A DNA stretch of 64,000 nucleotides from JAZKFT01 sp040386335 (GTDB lineage Bacteria > Bacteroidota > Bacteroidia > Chitinophagales > Chitinophagaceae). The notes under the pieces are model-generated. The model did no database searches. It was given only the letters and a program-made list of their open reading frames with translations, and was not told the DNA's origin. Shown here piece by piece: positions 1 through 9,046 of the stretch (within the stretch, counting starts at the first letter, position 1; the number at the start of each line of letters is the position of its first letter). Where the stretch lies: positions 1 to 64,000 of the forward strand of contig JAZKFT010000045.1 of assembly GCA_040386335.1 (NCBI GenBank), in the 5' to 3' direction. The position numbers were made by a program, and so were the translations under genes.

Positions 1-190
1 AATGTAGGAATGTTACGAATTATAAATGAATTTCGGATGGTTTCAAAATCAACGGCCGGGGTGCCATCAAAATGAATTTCCGGCGGGTTTACATTCATTG
101 GGCGGACACATAGGTCCGCCCCTACGATGCCATAAAAACGAATTTGAGGCAGGTTTACATTCATTGGGCGGACACGTATTTCCGCCCCCG
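1..190. repeat. dispersed intergenic repeat, copy 1 (tandem GGGCGGACAC units)
   Basis: Non-coding stretch built from two similar units of about 62 bp (roughly 61-126 and 127-189). Each ends in TTTACATTCATTGGGCGGACAC followed, after a few bases, by a CCGCCCC stretch, so each end can fold into a hairpin (99-125 and 165-189). The segment from about 4 to 125 is clearly related to 59938-60059 far downstream. The left end of this copy is probably cut by the window edge. It lies downstream of the minus-strand gene that ends at 202. No transposase is nearby. Confidence 0.7.
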
Positions 191-201
191 GGATTCTTCC
201 A

Positions 202-1479
202 TCATTTTTTCTTAATCGCATCCACCTGTTTTTGCAATCCTTCTACGGTGGCTTTCACCCTGGTATTTTCTTTTTTCAGGTCAATAATATACAGCGTCAT
301 TTCCTCTATTTTCTCCATCATTTTGCTTTGCATTTCACCGAGGGCGATGCCACTTTTTTCAACTTCGGCTGCGGCGGGAACATTAGGCAAGTGCTGGTTT
401 TGGGCAATGTATTCTTCCAGCGATTCCAGGGAGCGCAGGTTGTAATTTTTGGCAAACACATAATCCGGCCAGGTATTTACCAGTTGCACCCGAAGTTCTT
501 CAGCGATTATTTTTCCCTGTACCCTTAGTTTATAACCAGTGCCTTTACTAAAATCTGTGATGTTTTGGCCCATGTAAATAACACCATCATCCGAAATACT
601 CATGTATTCCCGAAGACTGGATGGACCTGAGCCTGCGTAGGTAAAAAAGCCCATCCTCGCCGAATAAAAGCCCGTGCCAATGGTTTTGATTGCGCCAGTG
701 TAGTTGTTGGAATTTTTAAATTGTGTGGAGGTTACAACACCTGACGCAAGTTCAACCGGGTTGGTTATGGTAGTTATACCACTATTTTCTACTCTGAATA
801 TTTCGGTAAAAGCGGTACTGTTGCCATATCCAATTGCTGTTTTAGATGCGGCAATATCGCTGTACAATTGCAATGTATTACCCTGTACACCTATGCCATA
901 TCTTGCTGCATCGCTGGTATAGAAGAAATCTATCTTATTACCCGTTACATTATCAAAAGACAGCAATGCTTTGGGAAGCGGATTGTTAATACCCACATTG
1001 CCACCACTGGTTACCAAAGCTGCCACTCCAAAGCTTCCGGTTTCAAAATAACCGGCAATGCCGGTAAAACTTTTGCCCCGGATGCCATTACCATTGGCCC
1101 CGACACCATAAATGGCGTGGCCACTACCCGTGGAATTTTGGATTTCGAAAAGAGAGGCTCCGGGCGTAGTATTACTAGTGGCGGAATAGGGTATAGAAAA
1201 GCCCGGATTATTACTGTCGTCTGTGACTCTAAACCAACCACCTGGTTTGCGGATGTACACAAAGCCATCATCGTTGTTGTACAGCATCGTACCGTTCACA
1301 GCAGATGTCAGATTACCAAAATCAGTATTTACAATGCGGGGCAGCAAGAGGCCGCGGCTTCCCCCGCCATCAAGTTCTAATACGGCATTGGCATGGGGTA
1401 CACCCGGGCTGCCAATTTTTACCTGGCTAAAGCCACTGATGCTTAACAGAGTCAGCAGGGATAGGATGAGTTTTTTCAT
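202..1479 (-). CDS. secreted surface protein with coiled-coil C-terminus (tail-fibre-like family)
   Basis: A 425-residue protein with a Sec signal peptide (residues 1-19, ending SGFSQ). After it comes a module seen in many Bacteroidota secreted proteins: a VLELDGGGSRGLLLPRI segment, then a YNNDDGFVYIRKPGGW segment. The same module opens the two FG-GAP proteins at 32196 and 33707. The middle is Gly/Ser/Thr-rich and low in recognisable motifs. The C-terminus (about residues 325-425) has the WPDYVFAKNYNLRSLEELE-type segment, then a coiled coil rich in Lys and Glu. This arrangement resembles phage tail-fibre or cell-wall-anchor-like chromosomal proteins of the phylum, not a prophage, since no phage genes are near. 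Function is unknown; a trimeric surface adhesin-like role is an inference. Confidence 0.75.
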   Translation of the reverse strand: MKKLILSLLTLLSISGFSQVKIGSPGVPHANAVLELDGGGSRGLLLPRIVNTDFGNLTSAVNGTMLYNNDDGFVYIRKPGGWFRVTDDSNNPGFSIPYSATSNTTPGASLFEIQNSTGSGHAIYGVGANGNGIRGKSFTGIAGYFETGSFGVAALVTSGGNVGINNPLPKALLSFDNVTGNKIDFFYTSDAARYGIGVQGNTLQLYSDIAASKTAIGYGNSTAFTEIFRVENSGITTITNPVELASGVVTSTQFKNSNNYTGAIKTIGTGFYSARMGFFTYAGSGPSSLREYMSISDDGVIYMGQNITDFSKGTGYKLRVQGKIIAEELRVQLVNTWPDYVFAKNYNLRSLESLEEYIAQNQHLPNVPAAAEVEKSGIALGEMQSKMMEKIEEMTLYIIDLKKENTRVKATVEGLQKQVDAIKKK

Positions 1480-1550
1480 TGCTTTATGAATTATGGGGGG
1501 ATTAGTATATTAGTTGATTGGTTGATTAGTTCATTGGTGGATTGGTGGCA

Positions 1551-4433
1551 TTACAGTTTCAGCCTTGTCACTTCTTCATTTTTCTCTATCACCAGCCAGA
1601 GTTGTTTTTTCATTTTTATTTTGGGTATGGACAATTCATAACCACCTTCCTCCAAAAAGGCTCTTACAAAGTAGCCAAGCGTTTCATTGTTGTCATCTTT
1701 TATCGAAACTCGTATCTCGTGCTTGCCATCACTGGTGAAGCTGGCTGCGTACTGGCCCTCTTTTTGTTTTACGATAGCTGGTAATGATGGTGTGTTTGCG
1801 TTGGCAACTGGTGTTTGCGCAAAGAAACTTTCTGCATCTTCCACACCCAACATTTCGGCGCTGGTGTTGGGGTTAGGCACGCCACCACTGGTACATACAG
1901 CTACGGATGCCAGGAATTTTCCGTTGTTACCACTGTAAACGGCCCCTGGCCCAAACCTTACATACGTGCCCCCATTCAGGGTAATTTCGGCATTGCTGGC
2001 ACCCGTTGTAGTGGCTGTGGTATAAAGGCTGTCGCGGGCCGCATATAATTTATTGCCGTACTGGCTGTTGCTTACAGAGAGATACGGGATGCAGCCGTTT
2101 TGGCTATAGCTCATGGTATAAAACATACCCCTCCCAAACGTAGATGCGTACAGGTATTTGGTACCGCCAAAAACCACCATTTTTAAATCGGTTACCGGCG
2201 AATTGGGCAGGTATTGGCCGAATGGCAACCAAATGCCTAAAACATTATCGCGGTAATACACACCCATTTCGGTGCCCACATAAATGGCACCGCCCGGTGC
2301 GTTGTTATTGTCTTCAAACAAAATACAATGGATGGGAATATTGGGGAGGTTAAGGCTCATGTTGGTCCAGGAAACCCCGGCATTCGTACTGCGGTATACT
2401 TTTTCACCGGCTACAAAACCGGGTACGCAAATCCACACTTCACCCGAATTGTCGGGGTCCACGGCTATGCCGGTAATAAATGAGACGCTTGCCGGCGGAT
2501 AATTGGGAGCCGTTCCGGTAATTGTAGTCCAGGTGGGTGTGGCCGCATTTACATTATCAGTTCGTCTCATCGTAATACCCTGCGCGGCGTAAAGCCGGTC
2601 GATATTACTCGTACCCTGCATCATGGCGTCCTGTCCTGAACCCCCGATATCCGTCCACGAAGCACCGGAATTGGTGCTGCGGCGGATTCCGCCGGCGCCG
2701 CCAAAAAATAAAGTGGTGTTTACCGTATTGTGCAGGGCGATATTGGTTACCCAATAGTCGTCACCAGGTGTAGGCTGGGTAGCCGAATATTGCATGGTGT
2801 CGCCTGTAACCGTACTCTTAAAAAAGCCCCCGTTTTGATTGCAGCCATACATGATGTTATTGTTGGTGGGATCCATCAAAACATCCATACCGTCACCTAC
2901 AGCAAAAAAATCATAAATACTGCTGTTCAGTTTTCTTCTTAAATGACCATTATCCTGGGCACCGCCTATTATTTGCCCAAAGCTGGTGACAGAGGCATCA
3001 AATTTATAAAACTGTGTAACCTGTAATCCTTTGGAAATACTTTTCCAGGTGGCGCCGGTATCGGTACTTTTAAAAAGACCACCATCACAGCCGCTTAAGA
3101 GAAAATTGCTTAACGGATGTTTTACAATAAAATGATTGTCTGCATGTATGACCGGGTCACCGGATGATTTGGCAATGCCAGCACCACCATTGGTGCTTTT
3201 CCAGATAAAGCAGCCCCCGGTAAGCAACAGGTTTTCATTGGCGGCGGAAACATATAGGGAAATATTTCTCCAGGTTTGGGAAACGGCATCGCTGCCTACA
3301 TCGCTGTATCCAAAAATATTGGGGAAGTTTCTTATGATTGTCCAGCCGCCGCCTGCATAGTTGGTACCGTCATAGGTGAACAAACCCTTGAAAGCGCCAG
3401 CGGTACCAGGCCCACACAGTGCATAGATCCGGTTGGCATTTGCGGGGGTTACTTCCAGCTCCATTCTATCCGTACCCGACGCCAGTGTGCGGCTGCCCCA
3501 GGTAACCCCTGCATCGCTGCTGTAGTACATGGAGCCTGAATAGCCGCTGGCAAAAACCACGCTGCTGTTACCGGGTTTAAATTCAATATCGGTAAAGCCG
3601 ATGGCATTATTTGTATTGGCCCAGCTAACGCCAGCATCAATACTCCGCCAAATGCCGCTGGATGTTGCCGCCAGCATCAGGTTAGGATTTCCAGGCTGCA
3701 TCAGCATTTTGAATCCATAGGTATTGGAACTGTATGCCCATATCATCCCGGTTTCGGTCCAGGTGGTGCCGCCATTGGTACTTTTATAAACGCCGGTGCC
3801 GCGTTCTCTCAGATAATGACCCCTGTTCATGGCATTACCATCACCGGTCAGTATGTAAATGATGTCTGGGTTGGTAGGGTGGATGCAGATACTAGCAACG
3901 CCAAGCCCCGGCAATGTGTCGCTGAGTGGGGTATAGCTGGTGCCGCCATCCCTGGTGCGCCATAGGCCGCCCGCAGGCGTACCCACATACCAGGTGTTCG
4001 CATTGGTGGGGTGAAAGGCAATACAAACCACGCGGCCTAAATTGCCATCTGTGCTATCGTTACCGGTGGGGCCAAGTGCCGTCCAGCCATTGCTTAAAGC
4101 ATTTACTGCGTTGGGAGCATTGGTGGCTAATTGCGCCCTTTGAGCCATGGCTTTTTTATTCCATTCCACTACATCTTGCAACATGCCTTTATCGTTTAGC
4201 CTGCGTTGTGCCAACCATTCAAAGCGTTTCCATTGTTTGTACTCCTTATCCTTTTGTGGCATCTTATCAAAATAGCCATTGATCACCTCCTGCACACGTT
4301 TGAATGGCGTCTCGGGTGGCAGGTCTTTTACCAGCTCATTGAATTTTTGCGCAGGTAAAAGCAGTTGGGATAACAACAAGGAAACGGTAAAAAAAAAGCA
4401 TTTATTAAAAATGCGACTTCCTGAGGGTCTCAT
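1551..4433 (-). CDS. secreted Asp-box (BNR/sortilin-like) beta-propeller protein
   Basis: A 960-residue protein with an N-terminal signal peptide (hydrophobic stretch about residues 11-28). At least eight Asp-box motifs of the form S-T-(N/D)-x-G-x-(S/T)-W are spread through residues about 160-740, for example STNGGTTW, SIDAGVSW, STDTGATW and STNAGVSW. These are typical of the large propellers of the VPS10/sortilin and xyloglucanase type. No sialidase FRIP motif or glycosidase catalytic residues could be assigned, so enzymatic activity is not claimed. The C-terminal 100 residues form a separate Ser/Thr-rich beta domain that may serve as a secretion or attachment domain. A 17-bp palindrome (4474-4490, GCCATTTT-T-AAAATGGC) lies 40-57 bp upstream of the start and could be regulatory. 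Family call is firm, function is not. Confidence 0.8.
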   Translation of the reverse strand: MRPSGSRIFNKCFFFTVSLLLSQLLLPAQKFNELVKDLPPETPFKRVQEVINGYFDKMPQKDKEYKQWKRFEWLAQRRLNDKGMLQDVVEWNKKAMAQRAQLATNAPNAVNALSNGWTALGPTGNDSTDGNLGRVVCIAFHPTNANTWYVGTPAGGLWRTRDGGTSYTPLSDTLPGLGVASICIHPTNPDIIYILTGDGNAMNRGHYLRERGTGVYKSTNGGTTWTETGMIWAYSSNTYGFKMLMQPGNPNLMLAATSSGIWRSIDAGVSWANTNNAIGFTDIEFKPGNSSVVFASGYSGSMYYSSDAGVTWGSRTLASGTDRMELEVTPANANRIYALCGPGTAGAFKGLFTYDGTNYAGGGWTIIRNFPNIFGYSDVGSDAVSQTWRNISLYVSAANENLLLTGGCFIWKSTNGGAGIAKSSGDPVIHADNHFIVKHPLSNFLLSGCDGGLFKSTDTGATWKSISKGLQVTQFYKFDASVTSFGQIIGGAQDNGHLRRKLNSSIYDFFAVGDGMDVLMDPTNNNIMYGCNQNGGFFKSTVTGDTMQYSATQPTPGDDYWVTNIALHNTVNTTLFFGGAGGIRRSTNSGASWTDIGGSGQDAMMQGTSNIDRLYAAQGITMRRTDNVNAATPTWTTITGTAPNYPPASVSFITGIAVDPDNSGEVWICVPGFVAGEKVYRSTNAGVSWTNMSLNLPNIPIHCILFEDNNNAPGGAIYVGTEMGVYYRDNVLGIWLPFGQYLPNSPVTDLKMVVFGGTKYLYASTFGRGMFYTMSYSQNGCIPYLSVSNSQYGNKLYAARDSLYTTATTTGASNAEITLNGGTYVRFGPGAVYSGNNGKFLASVAVCTSGGVPNPNTSAEMLGVEDAESFFAQTPVANANTPSLPAIVKQKEGQYAASFTSDGKHEIRVSIKDDNNETLGYFVRAFLEEGGYELSIPKIKMKKQLWLVIEKNEEVTRLKL

Positions 4434-4729
4434 AGCCGGCGGTTTTAGGGAGAGGTTTTACGGCTGTAAGGTGGCCATTTTTAAAATGGCTCACAATAAC
4501 CCTGTCGGGTGAAATTTTTATGGCACCGTTCATCCGGAAATGGGCTTATTTCCAGGCATGAATGGGAGATTTATAAAAGCACAGAGTCATTAACCAGTAC
4601 AGTTTTTAACCTATTGCATGGCAGAAATTTCTTTCACTTATGCGTCTTTCTAAAAACGGTTCAAATGAAGTTTGAAATTGCAGGACGTAGCGTGACGCAT
4701 TTGTTCAATTTACAAATGGTGATTATCAT
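4434..4729. other. intergenic region with one palindrome
   Basis: About 300 bp between two minus-strand genes. It holds the presumed promoter of the Asp-box protein and the 17-bp palindrome at 4474-4490. No convincing gene, RNA or terminator was recognised. Confidence 0.5.
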
Positions 4730-5917
4730 TTATGGGTATAGCAGGTATTTTTTACGCATCAGTTTATAGGCCGATAAACCGGGTTCCCAGCTCTCACGGA
4801 TCTCATTTTCTGATGTGCCGTCAATGATTTGTTGCCGGAACAAGGGAGAGCCCACCAGTCTTTCTATAACACCCATTTCTTTGCTTAATTTGGATTGAAA
4901 GAATTTTTCTTTATAAGGAGAAGCTTTGTACAGTTCCATTATCCATTGCAGGTTGATTTGTCTTTTTTTTCTCAGTTCTGATACATCGTAATTACGCAGG
5001 TCAAGACCGTAACAAACCTGGTTCATAAACAGCGGGGTTTCGGCCATTCCCTTAATACCGGTAGGTGTATAATTAAATTCATATTTACCCTTTAGTTCCG
5101 GGCTACCCATCATGGTGAATGGGAAATAAGTACCCCGGCCATGATTGAGATAAGTGCCTTCAAACATGCAGGTAGAAGGATATAACAAGATCGATTGCGC
5201 GGTGTTTAAATTAGGTGAGGGACTCACGGGTAACACATAGGGCATGTCGTGATTGTAATTGGCCACTGGGATGATCCTGAGCTTGCATTGCACTTTATTC
5301 GTAAGCCAGCCTTCGCCGTTTGCCATCTGCGCAAATTCTCCCACGGTGAGCCCGTGCGACATCGGTAGAGGAAACATACCGATACCTGATTTAAATTGCG
5401 TATCGAGTATCGGGCCGTCAATTAGATAGCCATTTGGATTGGGCCTGTCGAGGATGAGTAGCTCTTTGTCATTTTCATAACAGACCTCCATCAAACGCGA
5501 CAGGGCGTTGATGTTGGTATAAAACCGGCAGCCTACATCCTGCAGATCATAGATCATGATGTCTACATTCGCCATGTCTTCTTTTGTAGGCTTATTTTTT
5601 TTACCATATAACGATATTACCGGGATGCCGGTTGCTGCGTCCTTTTCGTCGGCCACATGGGTGCCGGCACTGGCATTGCCGCGAAAGCCATGTTCGGGGC
5701 CAAACACTTTTACGATATTAATGCCCAGTTTCTGCAGGCTGTCTACCAAATGTGATTTGCCGATGATGGTGGTAAGGTTAGCCAGAATTGCTACCCGTTT
5801 TCCTTTTAGATAGGGCACATATTTATCAGTTTGTTCAGCGCCTGTTTTTATCTGGGCGTTGCCGCTTGTAGTAAAACAAAGGCTAAGTACAAGAAAAATA
5901 ATGATCGGAAATTTCAT
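4730..5917 (-). CDS. NamZ/DUF1343 family exo-beta-N-acetylmuramidase-like protein
   Basis: A 395-residue secreted protein with a signal peptide (residues 1-21). It matches the DUF1343 family along its whole length: an N-terminal Rossmann-like half with VAILANLTT (42-50) and the family hallmark GPEHGFRG (73-80), then DIMIYDLQDVGCRFYTN, LDRPNP and the C-terminal half with PSPNLNT and GTYLNHGRGT. Characterised members (NamZ) release terminal N-acetylmuramic acid from peptidoglycan fragments, and the Glu of the PEHGFRG motif is the likely catalytic acid. Export to the periplasm fits a role in muropeptide recycling. It is transcribed alone or with flanking minus-strand genes; both gaps exceed 100 bp. 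Confidence 0.87.
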   Translation of the reverse strand: MKFPIIIFLVLSLCFTTSGNAQIKTGAEQTDKYVPYLKGKRVAILANLTTIIGKSHLVDSLQKLGINIVKVFGPEHGFRGNASAGTHVADEKDAATGIPVISLYGKKNKPTKEDMANVDIMIYDLQDVGCRFYTNINALSRLMEVCYENDKELLILDRPNPNGYLIDGPILDTQFKSGIGMFPLPMSHGLTVGEFAQMANGEGWLTNKVQCKLRIIPVANYNHDMPYVLPVSPSPNLNTAQSILLYPSTCMFEGTYLNHGRGTYFPFTMMGSPELKGKYEFNYTPTGIKGMAETPLFMNQVCYGLDLRNYDVSELRKKRQINLQWIMELYKASPYKEKFFQSKLSKEMGVIERLVGSPLFRQQIIDGTSENEIRESWEPGLSAYKLMRKKYLLYP

Positions 5918-6039
5918 GGCAAGATGATTTGTCCGGGAATTTATGCCAGGACAGGTTATAAACTCATTTTAATTGAACAACCTTCATAGGCATTTAGATT
6001 CCGGTGTAATTTGGCGCATGCAAACATTGGCATTAAACC

Positions 6040-6312
6040 TTATTCCGTTTTTGCATGTGTAGGGTCTGATTTCCCTTTCGGACTGAAAGTGGTTAATTTT
6101 ACCACTTTTGTTTTCTCCCGGAAAATAGGTGGTACAGCCAGTTTGGCTTGTTCATGATTCTCTGCCTCAATAATGGCATACGCAGTGTGGTCATTATCAT
6201 AACATCCCCATTCAAAATGCGTTAGAAAGCCCGCGTGATACTCTTTGAAATATTTCACTACCATCCGGCAATCTTCAGCAGTATGACTTGCAATAACAAT
6301 GTAGCGGTCCAT
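6040..6312 (-). CDS. small uncharacterised protein
   Basis: A 90-residue cytosolic protein without signal or membrane segment. The pattern of a beta strand (RYIVIAS), a helix (AEDCRMVVKYFKEY), a Trp-containing loop (FEWGCYDNDHTAY), a second strand (AIIEAE), a helix and a final strand suggests a ferredoxin-like alpha/beta fold like that of GYD or YciI-type dimeric proteins. No catalytic motif is visible and the family was not recognised. It stands alone between two larger minus-strand genes. Confidence 0.6.
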   Translation of the reverse strand: MDRYIVIASHTAEDCRMVVKYFKEYHAGFLTHFEWGCYDNDHTAYAIIEAENHEQAKLAVPPIFREKTKVVKLTTFSPKGKSDPTHAKTE

Positions 6313-6442
6313 AGCGATGCGTTTTTAGATGAAGAATAAGTCTAAAAATAATGGTTTAATAGTATTCTCCGAAGCTTTCTTTTTGAAACATCGGCAGCAG
6401 CTAAGCGGGGTGTGATAGCTGATTTTAAAGAAGGAAACAGGC

Positions 6443-8914
6443 TTATTTCACTTCGTACTTCATCGTACCCACAAATGGAATTCCCTTGTCGGAAATGCCT
6501 TCCACGCAAACTGAAACCGTGGTTTTAGCATCACTGTTTTTATAGCTGATGCTCGCTTTTCCATCTGCATTGGTTTTTGCATCGGGTTGCCAGTAGATAG
6601 TGCTTCTCAGGTCGTTGCGGCTAAAGCCATTTGTGCTGGTAAAATCGGGGACAAAGTATTTTCGTGCTTCATAATAACCACTGACCCCGGTGTTGATCAG
6701 GGAAAGGTCGTATGCGTCAAACGCTCCGGGATGAAGGGTTAGTTGCACGGTGTAGCTCATGCCGCCACCGGTGGCTATCATCGGAACTATATACACCGTT
6801 TTTACTTTGTCTATTGGTATATTGTTATAATCAACCCGCTCGCCGCGGGTTCCCATGGCTCCTGTTTCTGCATCTGCAAAGGGGCTGGCTTCCATTGAAC
6901 GGTCTTCGCGACCATCCACTACCCAGTTGGGATAAATTTTACTGTTGCGGTCTCCATAAAAAAAGAAGCCGTTATTCTCCGCATCACCAAATGCGCCCGG
7001 GTAGCGGCTAAGGATGAAGTTGGATAAGGTTTCGTACTGCTTATCCGTCCCGCTGATGGTGAACAGCGAATCTGCCTTGCCATATTTTACGCCGCCATCC
7101 ACCAGACGTACCCTTGGTTTATTGCTGCCGGTTACAGTCACATTCTGGAGTTCATGTTCGTCCTTATCTTTTTGCGACAGCATCAGTTTGTTCTGTGCAA
7201 GGGCCAGTCTCAGATAATTGTTGTGCTGTACAGAAGTATCGTACACGATATTCCTGACAGATTTTATGGGATAGGGTTTTTGTAGGATCGTATCCATCAG
7301 CAGCATGCCCTCTTTTTTATTGTCGCTGTTACGGGCTGTAAGCCGAATGTTTTGTGGACCATACAGTGGAAGCCCGTCAAGGAAAAAACGGCCGTTGGCA
7401 TCTGTTTTGGTAAAATAGATCTTATCGCCGCGTGCATTGCCAGCAAACAGGGTGATATTCATATCCTTCAACCCCGATTTGCCAAACTTCTTTTCCACCC
7501 TGCCGGAGATCGTAATACCCGGTTCTGGAAGGTGCTTGATAGAGAAGCCAGAATCCACCAGTCTTCGCCATAAAAATTCGCGCCATCCCTGTGTTTGCAG
7601 CAGGAGGTCCAGTTGCTCGTAACGTTTTACATTGCCAAAATTAAAATACTGCAGCGGGTTCTCAATATCGCCACGAATCTCCGATTGTAACATAAAATAG
7701 GAGACGATATGCGCATCTGAGGCAGGAATCAGGTTAGCGTCTGTGGCTGCAGCTGAAAACCTACCCTGGACTGGCTGGTTTTGTGCATCGGCGACGGCTA
7801 TTTCTATGGTCGCTTTTTGCTGTGGGGCATAACTTGCCTGGTTGCCGGTGAGTGTAATTTGTAAGGGGTTGCTACTTTTTACAAACACCAGTCTCTCGCA
7901 CTGCGGACGGAGTTGCTCATCATAAAGTGTAATGGCGTTGATCCCTTCCTGTAGCGCATTTCCGGGAATCGTTAAAACAGCTTTTTGACCGGATAGAACG
8001 ACCGAATCTTTTACATTTATTTTACCTGTATGCCTTGCCACCACTTGTAAGGGCGTATTGGCCACCCGTGTAGCCGTGGCGGGGTCGGCCTGTATAACAA
8101 CTGTAAAATTTCCATTAGCCGATTCTGTAATTTGTAGGGCTAATCCGCTGCTTAAAGCTTTCGGTAATGGCTGGCTGAATAGTTCCATGCCGTAGTATTT
8201 GCCGGTTGCGATATAGCTGGTATTCGGCATGGGTGTAAATGTGAAATTACCAAGGCCGGAATGGGACGTTTCCAACCGGGCTACCGAATCGCCGTTGGCT
8301 GCAATAATTTTTCCTTTGATATGAATACCCTTGCCGTAGGCATCCACTGCTTTAAAGGCCACAGTGCAGGGCAGGCCTGCAACCATAGAACCGCCTTCTG
8401 GGAAAAAATAAAGATGATTGGTGCCTACGGTAGCGCTGTTTATGGGTGTAGCCAGCATCACTGGTACTGCCTTTGGTTTAACGGTTTTTACTTCAGGGTC
8501 GGCTACTATTTCTATTGCCTTTTCAAAGAAAAACTGGTCGCCAAAATTCTTCATCCAGTTGGTATAGGCCCGCATGCGGAACTTACCTGCGTCCACATCT
8601 GCCGGTATCTTAAAATCGCCATTTGCCAGGCCATTCTCCAGCCGCAAGGTTTCCCTCAATACAACCTCGTCAGTAGGCGCAATCAGCTCAACATAAAGGT
8701 TGGCGGATGTATTGGACCGGATACCTGTTTGAGCATTTACAAGATAGGCCCTGAACCAAATATCCTCGCCGGCGGTGTAGTAGCTGCGGTCGGTGTGTAA
8801 GTAGGTTTTTTCAAAAAAGACCTTGAAACCCGGGGATTGCTGGGCAAAACTGCATTGGCTAAATAAGACGCCCATTAATAGTACACAAAGCCTTATGGAA
8901 GCAATAAAATTCAT
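6443..8914 (-). CDS. secreted MG2-domain / TonB-plug-like protein
   Basis: The start is placed at 8914 because it gives a clean signal peptide (MNFIASIRL..., cleavage after CSFAQ). An ATG at 9037 would add 41 residues that look untranslated. The protein has 823 residues. The N-terminal 110 residues after the signal match the MG2 domain of alpha-2-macroglobulin-like proteins (KTYLHTDRSYYTAGEDIWF, later AGKFRMRAYTNW). The middle has a carboxypeptidase-regulatory-like segment (GRVEKKFGKSGLKDMNI... GRFFLDGLP). Near the C-terminus is a plug-like domain (LQNVTVTGSNKPR... GAFG... YPNWVVDGRED). This architecture is common in Bacteroidota and usually annotated as a TonB-dependent-receptor plug protein, but there is no 22-stranded barrel. 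The role is probably in the periplasm or outer membrane. Confidence 0.78.
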   Translation of the reverse strand: MNFIASIRLCVLLMGVLFSQCSFAQQSPGFKVFFEKTYLHTDRSYYTAGEDIWFRAYLVNAQTGIRSNTSANLYVELIAPTDEVVLRETLRLENGLANGDFKIPADVDAGKFRMRAYTNWMKNFGDQFFFEKAIEIVADPEVKTVKPKAVPVMLATPINSATVGTNHLYFFPEGGSMVAGLPCTVAFKAVDAYGKGIHIKGKIIAANGDSVARLETSHSGLGNFTFTPMPNTSYIATGKYYGMELFSQPLPKALSSGLALQITESANGNFTVVIQADPATATRVANTPLQVVARHTGKINVKDSVVLSGQKAVLTIPGNALQEGINAITLYDEQLRPQCERLVFVKSSNPLQITLTGNQASYAPQQKATIEIAVADAQNQPVQGRFSAAATDANLIPASDAHIVSYFMLQSEIRGDIENPLQYFNFGNVKRYEQLDLLLQTQGWREFLWRRLVDSGFSIKHLPEPGITISGRVEKKFGKSGLKDMNITLFAGNARGDKIYFTKTDANGRFFLDGLPLYGPQNIRLTARNSDNKKEGMLLMDTILQKPYPIKSVRNIVYDTSVQHNNYLRLALAQNKLMLSQKDKDEHELQNVTVTGSNKPRVRLVDGGVKYGKADSLFTISGTDKQYETLSNFILSRYPGAFGDAENNGFFFYGDRNSKIYPNWVVDGREDRSMEASPFADAETGAMGTRGERVDYNNIPIDKVKTVYIVPMIATGGGMSYTVQLTLHPGAFDAYDLSLINTGVSGYYEARKYFVPDFTSTNGFSRNDLRSTIYWQPDAKTNADGKASISYKNSDAKTTVSVCVEGISDKGIPFVGTMKYEVK

Positions 8915-9046
8915 TTTTTCAAATGGTAAGGAGTGGCAGAAGAAAATCAATGGTGAATATAGGGGATGGTGGGGTAGGAGGCATCCTGTGCCTACATGAA
9001 GCAGACCCTTCGTCCTGCAAATGGTCCATTGACCCACTGACCATTA

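Noticed and set aside
868..1380. Long plus-strand frame opposite the surface protein gene
   Set aside because: Antisense to a clear coding region, with no signal, domain or start context. Similar antisense frames at 8261-8800, 14532-14846, 18581-19105 and 40674-41474 were dropped for the same reason.
202..1479. Prophage tail-fibre gene
   Set aside because: The tail-fibre-like C-terminus occurs in chromosomal surface proteins of Bacteroidota, and no phage structural, lysis or integrase genes are near.
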